A stretch of DNA of 64,000 bases. It comes from Salinilacustrithrix flava. Its GTDB lineage: Bacteria > Actinomycetota > Acidimicrobiia > Acidimicrobiales > Salinilacustritrichaceae. The notes beneath the pieces are model-generated. The model did not search any database, was not told where the DNA came from, and saw only the letters and a program-made list of their open reading frames with translations. The stretch lies in the NCBI RefSeq assembly GCF_041228405.1, contig NZ_CP133888.1, positions 1,488,001 to 1,552,000 of the forward strand. The letters run 5' to 3'. Shown piece after piece: positions 53,337 to 61,623 of this stretch; position 1 is the stretch's first letter, and every line of letters begins with the position of its first letter. The translations under genes and the position numbers were made by a program.

Positions 53337-54671
53337 TCAGACGGGTGGGGTGATGGGTCCGTCGTCGTCGGGTCGGTGGATGGTCCAGGTGCCATCGGGA
53401 TGGCGGACGGGGCGGAAGCCGTGTTCCTTGGTCCGGTTGTGGAACCCGCAGTACGCGTCGGAGTTGTCGGTGTTGGTGGGTCCGCCCCGACAGGCTGGGT
53501 CGCGGTGGTCGACCTGCAGGTTCTTGCCCCGTCCGTCACAGCCTGGCCACAGACAGCCGAGCCCTCCGGGTCCTCGCAGCAGGGCTTGGAGGAACGCTGC
53601 GTCGCGAGCGGAGCCGGTGAACAGGCGTTGGCGACGGCCGAGGTCGATGACGGTGCCGGCCGAGTCGATGACGACGCGGCGGACGTGGCCGACGAGGGCA
53701 GCAGCGACGGCTTCGGCGGGGCGGAGCGGTGTTCCGTCCATGGCGTGGCAACGTCGACGGTCGAGCACCTCGTTCGGGTCGACGGTCACCGAAACCCCAG
53801 CGCCGCGGCGCAGCTCGTCTTCGAACGTCTCTTGGTCCACGACGATGTTCACCAACGGCTCCGGCGAGCAACCCTCAGCTGCGGCGGCGCGGCGGAAGAT
53901 CTCGAAGATGGCATCGGCCCGCCGCTGGGCGGGGGTGCGTTCCAGGTGCTCGACGCGGGCGTCGTCGCCGTGGATCTCGCGGGCGGCGGCCCAGTCGGCG
54001 TGCAGCTCGGCGGTCTCGAACCGTTCGAAGATCTCCGCCATCGCCGCCCCCTGCAACCCACCATGGTTCGCCTCGAGACGGAACGACCCATCGATGGCCG
54101 ACTCCTGGAGGGACGCGTTCCGGCGCTCGTGGCACCGCTCTGCGGCCTGGTCGGCGCCGTCCGCGTCGGCCAGGGCCTCCCACTGGCGCAGCGCAGCCAC
54201 GAAGTCGTCGTAGCCGAGCACGGTGGCGTGGTGAGCGAAGATCGGATCCGCATCCGGCACCCACTCGGCCACACGCGGGTTCGCGATGGTGCGGGCCATG
54301 GCCCGCATGTGCTCAGTGGGGATCTCGCCTCGGGCGTACGCGGCCTCGACCAGGGGCAATCTCGGCAGGGCCCGGCTGGTCTGCACCCGCCCGTGGGCCT
54401 CCGACCCCGACAGGCGACCGATCGCCTTCAACGCCCCCTTGGCCGTCTTGTGCCCATCCAGGCTGAACGCCGCACTGGCGTCGAGGTGCGCGACCGTGCG
54501 GTCGGTGCCGTGATCCAACCGGCGGCGCAGCTTCTCGACCCGGCCCACGAGCGCGAGCTCCTCCTTGGGGGATAGCCCGTCGAGGTCGGCGGCTTGGACC
54601 ATGCCGACGGCGACCTCGAGCATGTCCAGCGCGTCGCCCAAGTCACCCACGGGTTCCAACAGATCGGTCAC
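53337..54671 (-). CDS. DUF222 domain HNH endonuclease
   Basis: A 444-residue protein of the DUF222-HNH (13E12-type) family, multicopy in many actinobacteria. The N-terminal DUF222 helical domain covers about 20-330 (VGRVEKLRRRLDHG; RTIANPRVAEWVPDADPIFA). The C-terminal HNH motif reads CLWPGCDGRGKNLQVDHRDP (about 371-390) followed by NTDNSDAYCGFHNRTKEHGF, containing the HD/H and H-N-H metal residues and Cys pairs. GTG 54671 is used. The role is unproven; proteins of this type may spread by recombination and are often called mobile. No repeats flank it. Confidence 0.9.
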   Translation of the reverse strand: MTDLLEPVGDLGDALDMLEVAVGMVQAADLDGLSPKEELALVGRVEKLRRRLDHGTDRTVAHLDASAAFSLDGHKTAKGALKAIGRLSGSEAHGRVQTSRALPRLPLVEAAYARGEIPTEHMRAMARTIANPRVAEWVPDADPIFAHHATVLGYDDFVAALRQWEALADADGADQAAERCHERRNASLQESAIDGSFRLEANHGGLQGAAMAEIFERFETAELHADWAAAREIHGDDARVEHLERTPAQRRADAIFEIFRRAAAAEGCSPEPLVNIVVDQETFEDELRRGAGVSVTVDPNEVLDRRRCHAMDGTPLRPAEAVAAALVGHVRRVVIDSAGTVIDLGRRQRLFTGSARDAAFLQALLRGPGGLGCLWPGCDGRGKNLQVDHRDPACRGGPTNTDNSDAYCGFHNRTKEHGFRPVRHPDGTWTIHRPDDDGPITPPV

Positions 54672-54868
54672 GGCAACGTCTCCCCCGAGACGCCACCGGT
54701 GTGTGGTCGGTGGCAGCGCATCCGCGCAGCTCCTTCCTCATCGCAGTGACGGTCGACGCGAAGCCGACGAGTGGCACCTCCAGCCCCAGCCGGAGCGCCT
54801 ACCCATCATTCAACTCAGGGGGTCTGACAGGAACGCCGCCGGCCCCGACCCGGTGGGAGGATGGGGCG

Positions 54869-55285
54869 GTGACCCGGTGGACGTGCCCCGACTGCGGCCG
54901 TGAGTTCGGCCGCACCCGGCAGGGTCACGAGTGCGCGCCGGCGCTGTCGCTCGAGGAGTACTTCTCGACCGGACCGGAGCGGGAGCGGCCGATCTTCGAG
55001 GCGGTGCACGCGCACCTGTCGAGCCTCGGCGACGTCCACGTGGAGCCCGTCTCCGTGGGCATCTTCTTCAAGGTCCACACCACGTTCGCCCAGCTGCGAC
55101 CGATGACGAAGTGGGTGGCGCTGTCGTTCTTCTCCCCGCAGCGCATCGACCACTCGCGCATCTCCCGCAAGCCGGCGGAGCACAGCGGCCGGTGGCACCA
55201 CGTGGTCAACGTGGCGGACGCCGACGAGGTCGACGACCTGGTGCGGGACTGGCTGACGGACGCCTACGCGCTCGAGGTCGGCTGA
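54869..55285 (+). CDS. DUF5655-type protein with N-terminal zinc knuckle
   Basis: A 138-residue protein. It opens with TRWTCPDCGREFGRTRQGHEC, a CxxC...HxC zinc-binding element, followed by a DUF5655-type domain (ERPIFEAVHAHLSSLGDVHV; GIFFKVHTTFAQLRPMTKWV; VNVADADEVDDLVRDWLTDAY). GTG 54869 has GGAGG at 8 nt upstream. Its 3' end overlaps the convergent dioxygenase gene by 22 bp. Function unknown; the family is often linked to DNA repair or stress regions. Confidence 0.78.
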   Translation: MTRWTCPDCGREFGRTRQGHECAPALSLEEYFSTGPERERPIFEAVHAHLSSLGDVHVEPVSVGIFFKVHTTFAQLRPMTKWVALSFFSPQRIDHSRISRKPAEHSGRWHHVVNVADADEVDDLVRDWLTDAYALEVG

Positions 55286-56160
55286 CGCTTGAGCTGCTGG
55301 CGCATCGGGGTGTCTCGCCAGTAGGTCGCGGTCTTCGACCCGTAGGCCGGCCAGCGTGGGGGCACGGCCGCTTCGGGCTCGTCACCCATCACCGTGACCC
55401 GCTGGATGACCCGCACGCCGTGGAAGTCGTTCAGCACGTGGTGCTGGGTCGTGCGGTTGTCCCACATGGCGACCGTGCCCGCCGACCACCGGTACCGGAC
55501 GGTGAAGCGGGGCTCGTGGATCCAGCGGCACAGGTGGGCGAGGATCATGGCGGACTCGGCATCGCTCAGCTCCACGATGCGACGGGTGAAGTGCTCGTTG
55601 ACGAACAGCGACCGCCGACCGGTCTCCGGGTGCACCCGCACGACCGGGTGGATCCACGTCTTCTCGGGGTGGAGGTGCGGGCCGGCGTCGTGGAGGGCGG
55701 TGAGGCCGTCGCACAGGTCGCGCAGCGGCGGCGACAGCTCGTCGTAGGCCTTGGCCGAGTTGGCCCACATCGTGTCGCCGCCGACCTCGGGGCACTCCTT
55801 CACCTGCAGGATGGCGAAGCGGGACGGGTTGGCCTCGAAGCTGATGTCGCTGTGCCACTCGTCGGCGATCGCGCCGGCGCCGTCCTCGGCCCGCAGCTCG
55901 AAGAACTCCGGGCGCTCGGACTCGAACGCCAGGTTCGGGTGCGACTCGAGCGTGCCGAAGTGTCGGCCGAACGCGATGTGCTCGTCGGGGTTGAGGTGCT
56001 GGTCGGGGAAGAACAGCACCATGTGCTCGAGCAGCAGCTGGTGGATCGCCTCGGCGTCGGCGGGCGTGGCGTCGGCCAGGGCGATGCCACGGACCTCGGC
56101 GCCGAGCGACCCCGAGAGCGGGCGGACGTCGAGGTCGGGGCGGACGGGAGCGCCGGTCAT
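55264..56160 (-). CDS. TauD/TfdA family 2-oxoglutarate dioxygenase
   Basis: A 298-residue Fe(II)/2-oxoglutarate dioxygenase. The facial triad is seen in DEWHSDISFEANPSRF (HxD, about residues 101-104) and the distal His in WDNRTTQHHVLNDF (about 246-252), with the 2-oxoglutarate Arg in RVIQRVTVMGDEP. It oxidises a small substrate such as taurine or an alkyl sulfonate, releasing succinate and CO2; no sulfonate transporter is adjacent, so specificity is open. The C-terminal 7 codons overlap the convergent DUF5655 gene. Confidence 0.92.
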   Translation of the reverse strand: MTGAPVRPDLDVRPLSGSLGAEVRGIALADATPADAEAIHQLLLEHMVLFFPDQHLNPDEHIAFGRHFGTLESHPNLAFESERPEFFELRAEDGAGAIADEWHSDISFEANPSRFAILQVKECPEVGGDTMWANSAKAYDELSPPLRDLCDGLTALHDAGPHLHPEKTWIHPVVRVHPETGRRSLFVNEHFTRRIVELSDAESAMILAHLCRWIHEPRFTVRYRWSAGTVAMWDNRTTQHHVLNDFHGVRVIQRVTVMGDEPEAAVPPRWPAYGSKTATYWRDTPMRQQLKRQPTSSA

Positions 56161-56170
56161 CGGACCGAGG

Positions 56171-58291
56171 CTACGACAGTGCGACGGACGGTGTCCCCGA
56201 ACCGGACTCGACCGCGAGGGCCGGGTCGTCGGCCGAGGTCGGCCGGCCGAGGAGGAACCCCTGGGCCAGGTCGCAGCCGAGCGAGCGCAGCACGTCGAGC
56301 TGCTCGCAGCGCTCCACGCCTTCGGCGACGACGCGGAGGCCGAGCTCGTGGGCGAGGGCGACGACGGCCTTGACGATGGCGCCGTCGGTGCCGCTCGAGG
56401 TCATGCTCGCCACGAAGCTCCGATCGATCTTCAGCGCCGAGACGTCGAAGTTCGCCAGGCGGGCCAGGGACGAGTAGCCGGTGCCGAAGTCGTCGATCGC
56501 CACTCGGACCCCGATCGAGCGCAACCGGTGGAGCACCTCCCCGGCGGCATCGGCGTCCTCGGCGAGCGCGGACTCGGTGAGCTCCAGCCACAGCGCCGAG
56601 GGATCGAGCCCCGCAACGTCGAGCGCCGCCTCGACCGTGGCGACGAGCTCCGGATCGGTCAGCTGGCGGGCGGACAGGTTCACCGACACGTACACGTGCC
56701 GGCCCGACGCCCGCCACGCGGCGGTCTGGGAGGTGGCAGCCTGCAGGACCCAGGTGCCGAGGGCCGACACCAGACCCGATTCCTCGGCCAACGGGACGAA
56801 GTCATCGGGCGCCAACCAGCCGTGCGTCGGGTGATCCCATCGCACGAGGGCCTCGTAGCCCGTGACGGTGAGGTCCGAGGTCCGGCAGATCGGCTGGTAG
56901 TGCACCTGCAGTGCTCCGGTCTCGATGGCGTGGCGGAGGTCCTCGCGCGTCGAGAGCCGTCGCTGGGCCCGTTCGCGCATGGCCCGGTCGAAGACGGCGA
57001 TCGGGCTGCCCGCCCCCTTCTTGGCCGCGTACATCGCGACGTCGGCGTCCCGGATGAGGTCGGTGGACACGTCGCCGTGCGACCCGAAGGCGATGCCGAC
57101 CGATGCGCCGATGACGACCTGGTGGACCGAGCCGGCGGCGTGCAGGGTGATGGGCGTCGACACCACGTCGATCAGCCGCTCCGCCATGGCGACGACGTCG
57201 TCGTACCCGCCGCCCGCGCACAGCACCACGAACTCGTCGCCTCCGTGCCGCGCCAGGGTGCAGCTCGGACCCACGGCGCTGCGCAACCGCTCGGCGACCT
57301 CGACGAGCGCGACGTCGCCGACCTCGTGGCCGAGGGAGTCGTTGATCTCCTTGAAGCGGTCGAGGTCGCAGAAGAGCACGGCGACCGGCGGCGCATCGAC
57401 CTGCTCGAGGGAGCACTCGATGCGCTCGATCAGGTGCTGGCGGTTCCGCAACCCGGTCAACCGGTCGTGGGTCGCGGCCCACGCCAGGTCCTCGGCGGCG
57501 AGGTGCCGGTCGGTGACGTCGTGGAAGGACACGACGGCTGCGACGCCGGTGGCGCCGCCGATCGGCTGGCAGTTCACCGTGAGCCAGCGCCGTCGTCCGT
57601 CTCGGAGGGTGACGGCGAGCTCCATGTGCTCGGTGGAGGTGCCGGCCCGGAGGGCGAGTAGGCCCGGCCACCGGTGGGCCGGCACGGGGTTGCCGTCCCG
57701 GTCCTCCACGCTGAGCGCCAGGCCGGTTCCTGAAAGCGTCGAGCCTTCGAGGTGATCGACGGTCGTGCCGAGGATGTGAGCCGCGGACTCGTTGGCGGTC
57801 TGGATGCGCTCGTCCTGGCCGATGACCAGGATCCCTTCGTCGAGCGAGGCAACGACGGTGGTGAACCGCTGCTCGGCTGCCTCGCGAGCGGCCTCGGCGG
57901 CCTTCCGATCGGTGATGTCCTCGCAGATGCCGACCACACCGGCGAAGCGCCCGTCGTCGTCGAGGAGGGCCCGGACCGACGCCCGGATGGCCACGGTGGA
58001 GCCGTCCTTGCGGCAGTGCGTGGTCTCGCCGACCCAGGAGCCCTCGCCGAGGAAGCTCGACAGCACCCGACGCTCCCGATCGGCGTCCTGCCACAGGAGG
58101 TCGCCCACGCTTCGGCCGAGGGCCTCGCACTCGGTCCACCCGTACGTGCGCTCCGCTGCCGGGTTCCACGACGTGATGCAGAAGTGCTCGTCGGTCGAGA
58201 GGATCGCGTCGGGGATCGCGGCGATCAGATCGGCCTGGGCCGGGCGGGCGACCGGCAACTGCGGTCGCGCGTCGAGGGCGTGCCCGGACAT
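56171..58291 (-). CDS. PAS-PAS-GGDEF-EAL cyclic-di-GMP protein
   Basis: A 706-residue soluble protein. PAS 1 (AIPDAILSTDEHFCITSWNP, about 22-130) and PAS 2 (ASLDEGILVIGQDERIQTAN, about 145-265) are followed by GGDEF (DRLTGLRNR near 278; motif HGGDEFVVL near 350) and EAL (EALVRW near 478; DDFGTGYSSLARLANF; KIDRSFVASM). Both catalytic motifs are intact. ATG 58291 is the only ATG in the frame; a TTG at 58420 would add 43 Arg-rich residues. The gene begins about 140 bp from the end of the MarR gene. Confidence 0.92.
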   Translation of the reverse strand: MSGHALDARPQLPVARPAQADLIAAIPDAILSTDEHFCITSWNPAAERTYGWTECEALGRSVGDLLWQDADRERRVLSSFLGEGSWVGETTHCRKDGSTVAIRASVRALLDDDGRFAGVVGICEDITDRKAAEAAREAAEQRFTTVVASLDEGILVIGQDERIQTANESAAHILGTTVDHLEGSTLSGTGLALSVEDRDGNPVPAHRWPGLLALRAGTSTEHMELAVTLRDGRRRWLTVNCQPIGGATGVAAVVSFHDVTDRHLAAEDLAWAATHDRLTGLRNRQHLIERIECSLEQVDAPPVAVLFCDLDRFKEINDSLGHEVGDVALVEVAERLRSAVGPSCTLARHGGDEFVVLCAGGGYDDVVAMAERLIDVVSTPITLHAAGSVHQVVIGASVGIAFGSHGDVSTDLIRDADVAMYAAKKGAGSPIAVFDRAMRERAQRRLSTREDLRHAIETGALQVHYQPICRTSDLTVTGYEALVRWDHPTHGWLAPDDFVPLAEESGLVSALGTWVLQAATSQTAAWRASGRHVYVSVNLSARQLTDPELVATVEAALDVAGLDPSALWLELTESALAEDADAAGEVLHRLRSIGVRVAIDDFGTGYSSLARLANFDVSALKIDRSFVASMTSSGTDGAIVKAVVALAHELGLRVVAEGVERCEQLDVLRSLGCDLAQGFLLGRPTSADDPALAVESGSGTPSVALS

Positions 58292-58432
58292 GCGGTCAGC
58301 GGCTCGATCCCCCAGCGTGGGCACGAAGCGCTCCGAACGACGGATTGCGGTGCGGCGCACGCCGGTCGACGGTAGTGGGTGCCGACGTCCCGTGAACGGT
58401 CGAACACGCAACGTGAGCAAGTGGCGCGGACC

Positions 58433-58966
58433 TCAGCCCCGGGTTGGCGTGTCCGGGTCGACGGCGAGGAGGAGCCGGCGGAGGAGCCCGGTCAGCTGGG
58501 CGACCTCTTCGTCATCGAGCGGCTCGACCATGCGGTGCTCGACGTCCTGCTGCAGGACGACCGCCTGGTCGATCGCGTCCCGGCCGGCGTCGGTGAGGCG
58601 CACCAGGCTCCCGCGACGGTCGGCCGGGTTGGGGACCCGCTCGACGAGGCCGCGCCGGTCGAGGCGGTCGATCGCCGCAGTCATCCCTCCGGAGGTCATC
58701 ATGCGCCGGCGGGCCAGCTCGGTGGGCGTGACGGCGTGGTCGGGGCCGGCGCGCCGGAGCGCGGCGAGGATGCCGAAGTCCGCGTTCTCGAGCCCGACCG
58801 TGGCCGACGACTCGCCGAAGGCCTGCTGGAACAAGGCGCCGAGACGGATGATCCGCCCCGTGACGTGCTTGGCCGTGGTGTCGAGCTCGGGCATCTCCAC
58901 CGCCCAGGCCGCAACGATCTCGTCCACGGCATCCGAAGTATCTTGCTGGTGAGTATCTTGCGACAT
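58433..58966 (-). CDS. MarR family transcriptional regulator
   Basis: A 177-residue winged-helix regulator: VTPTELARRRMMTSGGMTAAIDRL (about 85-108; recognition part SGGMTAAIDRLDRRGLVER) and NPADRRGSLVRLTDAGRDAID wing. N- and C-terminal helices give the dimer. Codons 3 to 9 include two copies of CAAGATAC, the same octamer that forms the palindrome upstream, so the operator extends into its own coding sequence. It is divergent from an EamA transporter, its probable target. GGGAG precedes ATG 58966 at 6 nt. Confidence 0.92.
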   Translation of the reverse strand: MSQDTHQQDTSDAVDEIVAAWAVEMPELDTTAKHVTGRIIRLGALFQQAFGESSATVGLENADFGILAALRRAGPDHAVTPTELARRRMMTSGGMTAAIDRLDRRGLVERVPNPADRRGSLVRLTDAGRDAIDQAVVLQQDVEHRMVEPLDDEEVAQLTGLLRRLLLAVDPDTPTRG

Positions 58967-58999
58967 TGCTATCTCCCATGTATCTTGTCATCAAGATAC
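58938..58999. promoter_or_regulatory. MarR operator array (CAAGATAC repeats)
   Basis: GTATCTTG occurs at 58938-58945, 58953-58960 and 58980-58987, and inverted at 58992-58999. The last two make a perfect palindrome with a 4-bp spacer in the divergent marR-eamA region; the first two lie in the start of marR, 15 bp apart. It would let MarR repress both genes. Confidence 0.7.
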
Positions 59000-59018
59000 T
59001 TCACGAAGGAGGGTGGAC

Positions 59019-59936
59019 ATGCGCACCGAGCAAGGACCGACCGGGGTGCTGCTGGTCACCGCCCTCGCCCCCATCACCTGGGGGACGACGTACGCGGTGA
59101 CCACCGAGCTCCTTCCTCCGGACCGGCCGCTGCTCGCCGCCACCCTCCGGGCGCTGCCCGCCGGGATCGCGCTGGTGGCGGTCACCGGCGCCCGGCCGCC
59201 AGCGGGGTGGTGGGGGCGCATCGCCGTCCTCGGCACCCTCAACGTCGGAGCGTTCTTCGCCCTCCTCTTCGTGGCCGCCACCCGGCTGCCCGGCGGCGTG
59301 GCGGCGACGCTCGGGGCGATCCAGCCCCTGGTCGTCGCCGGGCTCGGGGCTCTGCTGCTCGGCGAGCGGGTGCGATCCCGGACCGTCGTCGCCGGCGCCC
59401 TCGGGATCGTCGGCGTGGGGCTGCTCGTGCTGCGCAGCCGGGTGGGCCTCGACGCCGTGGGTGTCGCTGCTGGGGTCGCCGGAACACTCTCGATGGCCAC
59501 GGGCGTGGTGCTCACCAAGCGCTGGGGTCGGGCCATGCCGCTGCTCGCCGCGACCGGCTGGCAGCTGGTGGCCGGCGGCCTGGTGCTCGCCCCGCTGCTG
59601 CTCGTGGTCGAGGGCCTGCCCCCGACCCTCACCGCCACGAACCTGGCCGGCCACGTCTGGTTGGCCACCGCCGGCACGGCCGGCGCCTACGTCGTGTGGT
59701 TCCGCGGCGTCGAGCGCCTGCCCGTGCAGCGGGTGTCGCTCCTCGGCCTGCTCAGCCCCCTCGTCGCCACCACCGTCGGCTGGCTGGTGCTCCACCAGCG
59801 CCTCACCGGCGGCCAGGTGGCCGGCGCCCTCCTCGTCCTGCTCGCGCTGCGCATCGGCCAGGGCCGAGTGCGCACCCCCGCACCCGTGCCGGCCCGACCG
59901 GCCCTCGGCGGACCCGTCCTGGAACCAACCAGCTGA
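59019..59936 (+). CDS. EamA/DMT-type transporter
   Basis: A 305-residue permease of the drug/metabolite transporter superfamily with ten hydrophobic helices in two EamA repeats (APITWGTTYAVTTELLP; AATLGAIQPLVVAGLGALLLGE; LSMATGVVLTKRWGRAMPLL; LLSPLVATTVGWLVLHQRLT). ATG 59019 follows AAGGAGG at 6 nt; the in-frame GTG at 59013 is too close to it. It is divergent from MarR and followed, 12 nt on, by an MBL-fold gene. The exported compound is unknown. Confidence 0.92.
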   Translation: MRTEQGPTGVLLVTALAPITWGTTYAVTTELLPPDRPLLAATLRALPAGIALVAVTGARPPAGWWGRIAVLGTLNVGAFFALLFVAATRLPGGVAATLGAIQPLVVAGLGALLLGERVRSRTVVAGALGIVGVGLLVLRSRVGLDAVGVAAGVAGTLSMATGVVLTKRWGRAMPLLAATGWQLVAGGLVLAPLLLVVEGLPPTLTATNLAGHVWLATAGTAGAYVVWFRGVERLPVQRVSLLGLLSPLVATTVGWLVLHQRLTGGQVAGALLVLLALRIGQGRVRTPAPVPARPALGGPVLEPTS

Positions 59937-59948
59937 AGGAGAACAACC

Positions 59949-60776
59949 GTGCACACCGCACCTCAGACCAAGACCCGCTTCGAACCGACCCGCATCGCGC
60001 CGGAGACGTTCCTGATCCACGACCACCAGGGCGAGGGCACCGAGCCGGTGTCGGTCGCCCTGAACACCATGGTCATCCGGGCCGCCGAACCCGTCGTGGT
60101 CGACACCGGGATGATGGAGAACCGCGACCAGTACCTGGCCGACGTGTTCTCCCTCGTCGAGCCCGAGGACATCCGATGGGTGTTCATCAGCCACGACGAC
60201 GTCGACCACACGGGCAACCTCAACGCGCTGATGGCGGCTGCCCCCAACGCCACCCTGGTCATCGACTGGTTCATGCAGGAGCGCATGGGTGCCTCCCTCG
60301 AGGTCCCGGCCAGCCGCTGGCGCTGGGTGCAGGACGGCGACTCGCTCGACGTCGGCGACCGCACCCTGCGCATCGTGCGCCCGCCGGTGTTCGACTCGGG
60401 CACCACCCGTGGCCTGTTCGACCCGCTCACCGAGGTGTACTGGGGCTCCGACGCCTTCGCCAGCCCCATGGCAGTGCCGGTGCGCGACGTGGCCGAGCTG
60501 GATCTGGTGCCGTGGCTCGAGGGCATCCACGTCTTCGCCCAGTACATCAGCCCGTGGCTGCAGGTGGTCGACGACGCCAAGTTCCAGCGCACCGTCGACC
60601 GCATCGCCGATCTGCAGCCCCAGGTGCTGGCCGGCTGCCACACGCCGATGATCGGCAGGGGTCACGTGGCCGACGCCATCGCGGCGACCCGCATTGCTCC
60701 GTCGGCGGTCGTGCCACCGCAGCCGGACCAGTCGGTGCTCGACGCGATCCAGTCGGTGCTCCCCGCAGGCGCGTGA
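59949..60776 (+). CDS. MBL-fold hydrolase/ODP-like diiron domain protein
   Basis: A 275-residue metallo-beta-lactamase-fold protein: VVVDTGMMENRDQYL (about 48-62), metal motif ISHDDVDHTGNLNALM (about 79-94, HxDxDH variant), and late HTPMIGRGHVADAI. The wording resembles FprA-type oxygen-binding diiron domains without flavodoxin. GTG 59949 has AAGGAG upstream; it is 12 nt downstream of the EamA stop, so the two are probably in one MarR-controlled transcript. Substrate unknown. Confidence 0.85.
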   Translation: MHTAPQTKTRFEPTRIAPETFLIHDHQGEGTEPVSVALNTMVIRAAEPVVVDTGMMENRDQYLADVFSLVEPEDIRWVFISHDDVDHTGNLNALMAAAPNATLVIDWFMQERMGASLEVPASRWRWVQDGDSLDVGDRTLRIVRPPVFDSGTTRGLFDPLTEVYWGSDAFASPMAVPVRDVAELDLVPWLEGIHVFAQYISPWLQVVDDAKFQRTVDRIADLQPQVLAGCHTPMIGRGHVADAIAATRIAPSAVVPPQPDQSVLDAIQSVLPAGA

Positions 60777-60811
60777 CCGCGCAGGGCCCGACCGTCAACC
60801 TCCCAGCGCGC

Positions 60812-61117
60812 TCAGCGCCGGGGGGCGAGGCGGCGGGGGAGCCGCTCGATCGGTGAGGCGATGGCAGCGCGGGTGACGGCACGCGCTCGTGCCTCGTGGC
60901 GGCGGAAGGTGGCGAAGAGCGCATCGTCGGACAGCTCGTCGATCCGCTGCCAGCGCGCCTCGGCCCCGCGGGGTTGGAGACCGCCGGTGCGCTTGCGCTG
61001 CACCCGCCGGATGGTGCGGAGCCGGTCGGGACTGACGCCGACGAGCGCCGCCACCATGGCGTCCCGCTCGGGGAAGCTCAGGCCGCCCCCGTCCTCTGGT
61101 CGATCTGCATCGCTCAT
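60812..61117 (-). CDS. hypothetical protein, 101 residues
   Basis: A 101-residue charged, Arg-rich protein (MSDADRPEDGGGLSFPERDA start; RRVQRKRTGGLQ; LFATFRRHEARARAV) predicted mostly helical, with no Cys or membrane segment. ATG 61117 has GAGG at about 7 nt; an earlier ATG at 61210 would add an unlikely leader. A perfect 8-bp hairpin (61147-61168) lies in its upstream region. No family recognised. Confidence 0.6.
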   Translation of the reverse strand: MSDADRPEDGGGLSFPERDAMVAALVGVSPDRLRTIRRVQRKRTGGLQPRGAEARWQRIDELSDDALFATFRRHEARARAVTRAAIASPIERLPRRLAPRR

Positions 61118-61329
61118 GTCGCACCTCGACGATCTCGTCGACCGGTGCGCCACCACGCTGGGTGGCGCTTCCGTCACACCCGTTCTACGCCCTCCGCATG
61201 CTCCTGCCATGGGCCGTCTGCACCATTGCGTGCATCGATCTCGTGACGGTCGCTGTCACACCATGACGGTGCCACCATCCGTCCTGGAGCGGGTGGACCC
61301 CCGATCGGAACGAACGGGCACCATGGGGC

Positions 61330-61623
61330 GTGCTCGACATCACGGCTGACGGTGGCGTGGTCATCGACGTCCACGTGCAGCCCGGCGGCTCCCGTGACGA
61401 GGTCGTCGGCCGCCACGGCGACGCCCTGAAGGTGAAGGTGTCGGCCCCGCCGGAGGGTGGGAAGGCGAACGTCGCGGTGTGCCGCCTGCTGGCGGACGCG
61501 TTCGACGTGCCGGTCTCGTCGGTGGCCGTGACGTCGGGGGCGAAGAGCCGTCGCAAGCGCGTCCGGATCGACGACCTGGATCCGGCCGTTGCCGCGAGCC
61601 GCCTGGAGCAGCTGCTCGGCTGA
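61330..61623 (+). CDS. DUF167 (YggU) family protein
   Basis: A 97-residue DUF167 protein: IDVHVQPGGSRDEVVGRHGD (about 12-31), LKVKVSAPPEGGKANVAVCR (about 33-52) and VTSGAKSRRKRVRI are the family signatures. The function is unknown, conserved across bacteria and eukaryotes. GTG 61330 is used. Its TGA abuts the stop of the convergent P450 gene without any base between. Confidence 0.93.
   Translation: MLDITADGGVVIDVHVQPGGSRDEVVGRHGDALKVKVSAPPEGGKANVAVCRLLADAFDVPVSSVAVTSGAKSRRKRVRIDDLDPAVAASRLEQLLG

Noticed and set aside
53337..54671. DUF222-HNH gene as a homing element or insertion sequence.
   Set aside because: No flanking repeats, intron or target duplication can be seen; the family is common as free-standing genes.
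61147..61168. Perfect 8-bp hairpin GCGCCACC-loop-GGTGGCGC as a terminator.
   Set aside because: No T-run follows on either strand and no gene ends there; it lies upstream of a minus-strand gene and could equally be chance in GC-rich DNA.
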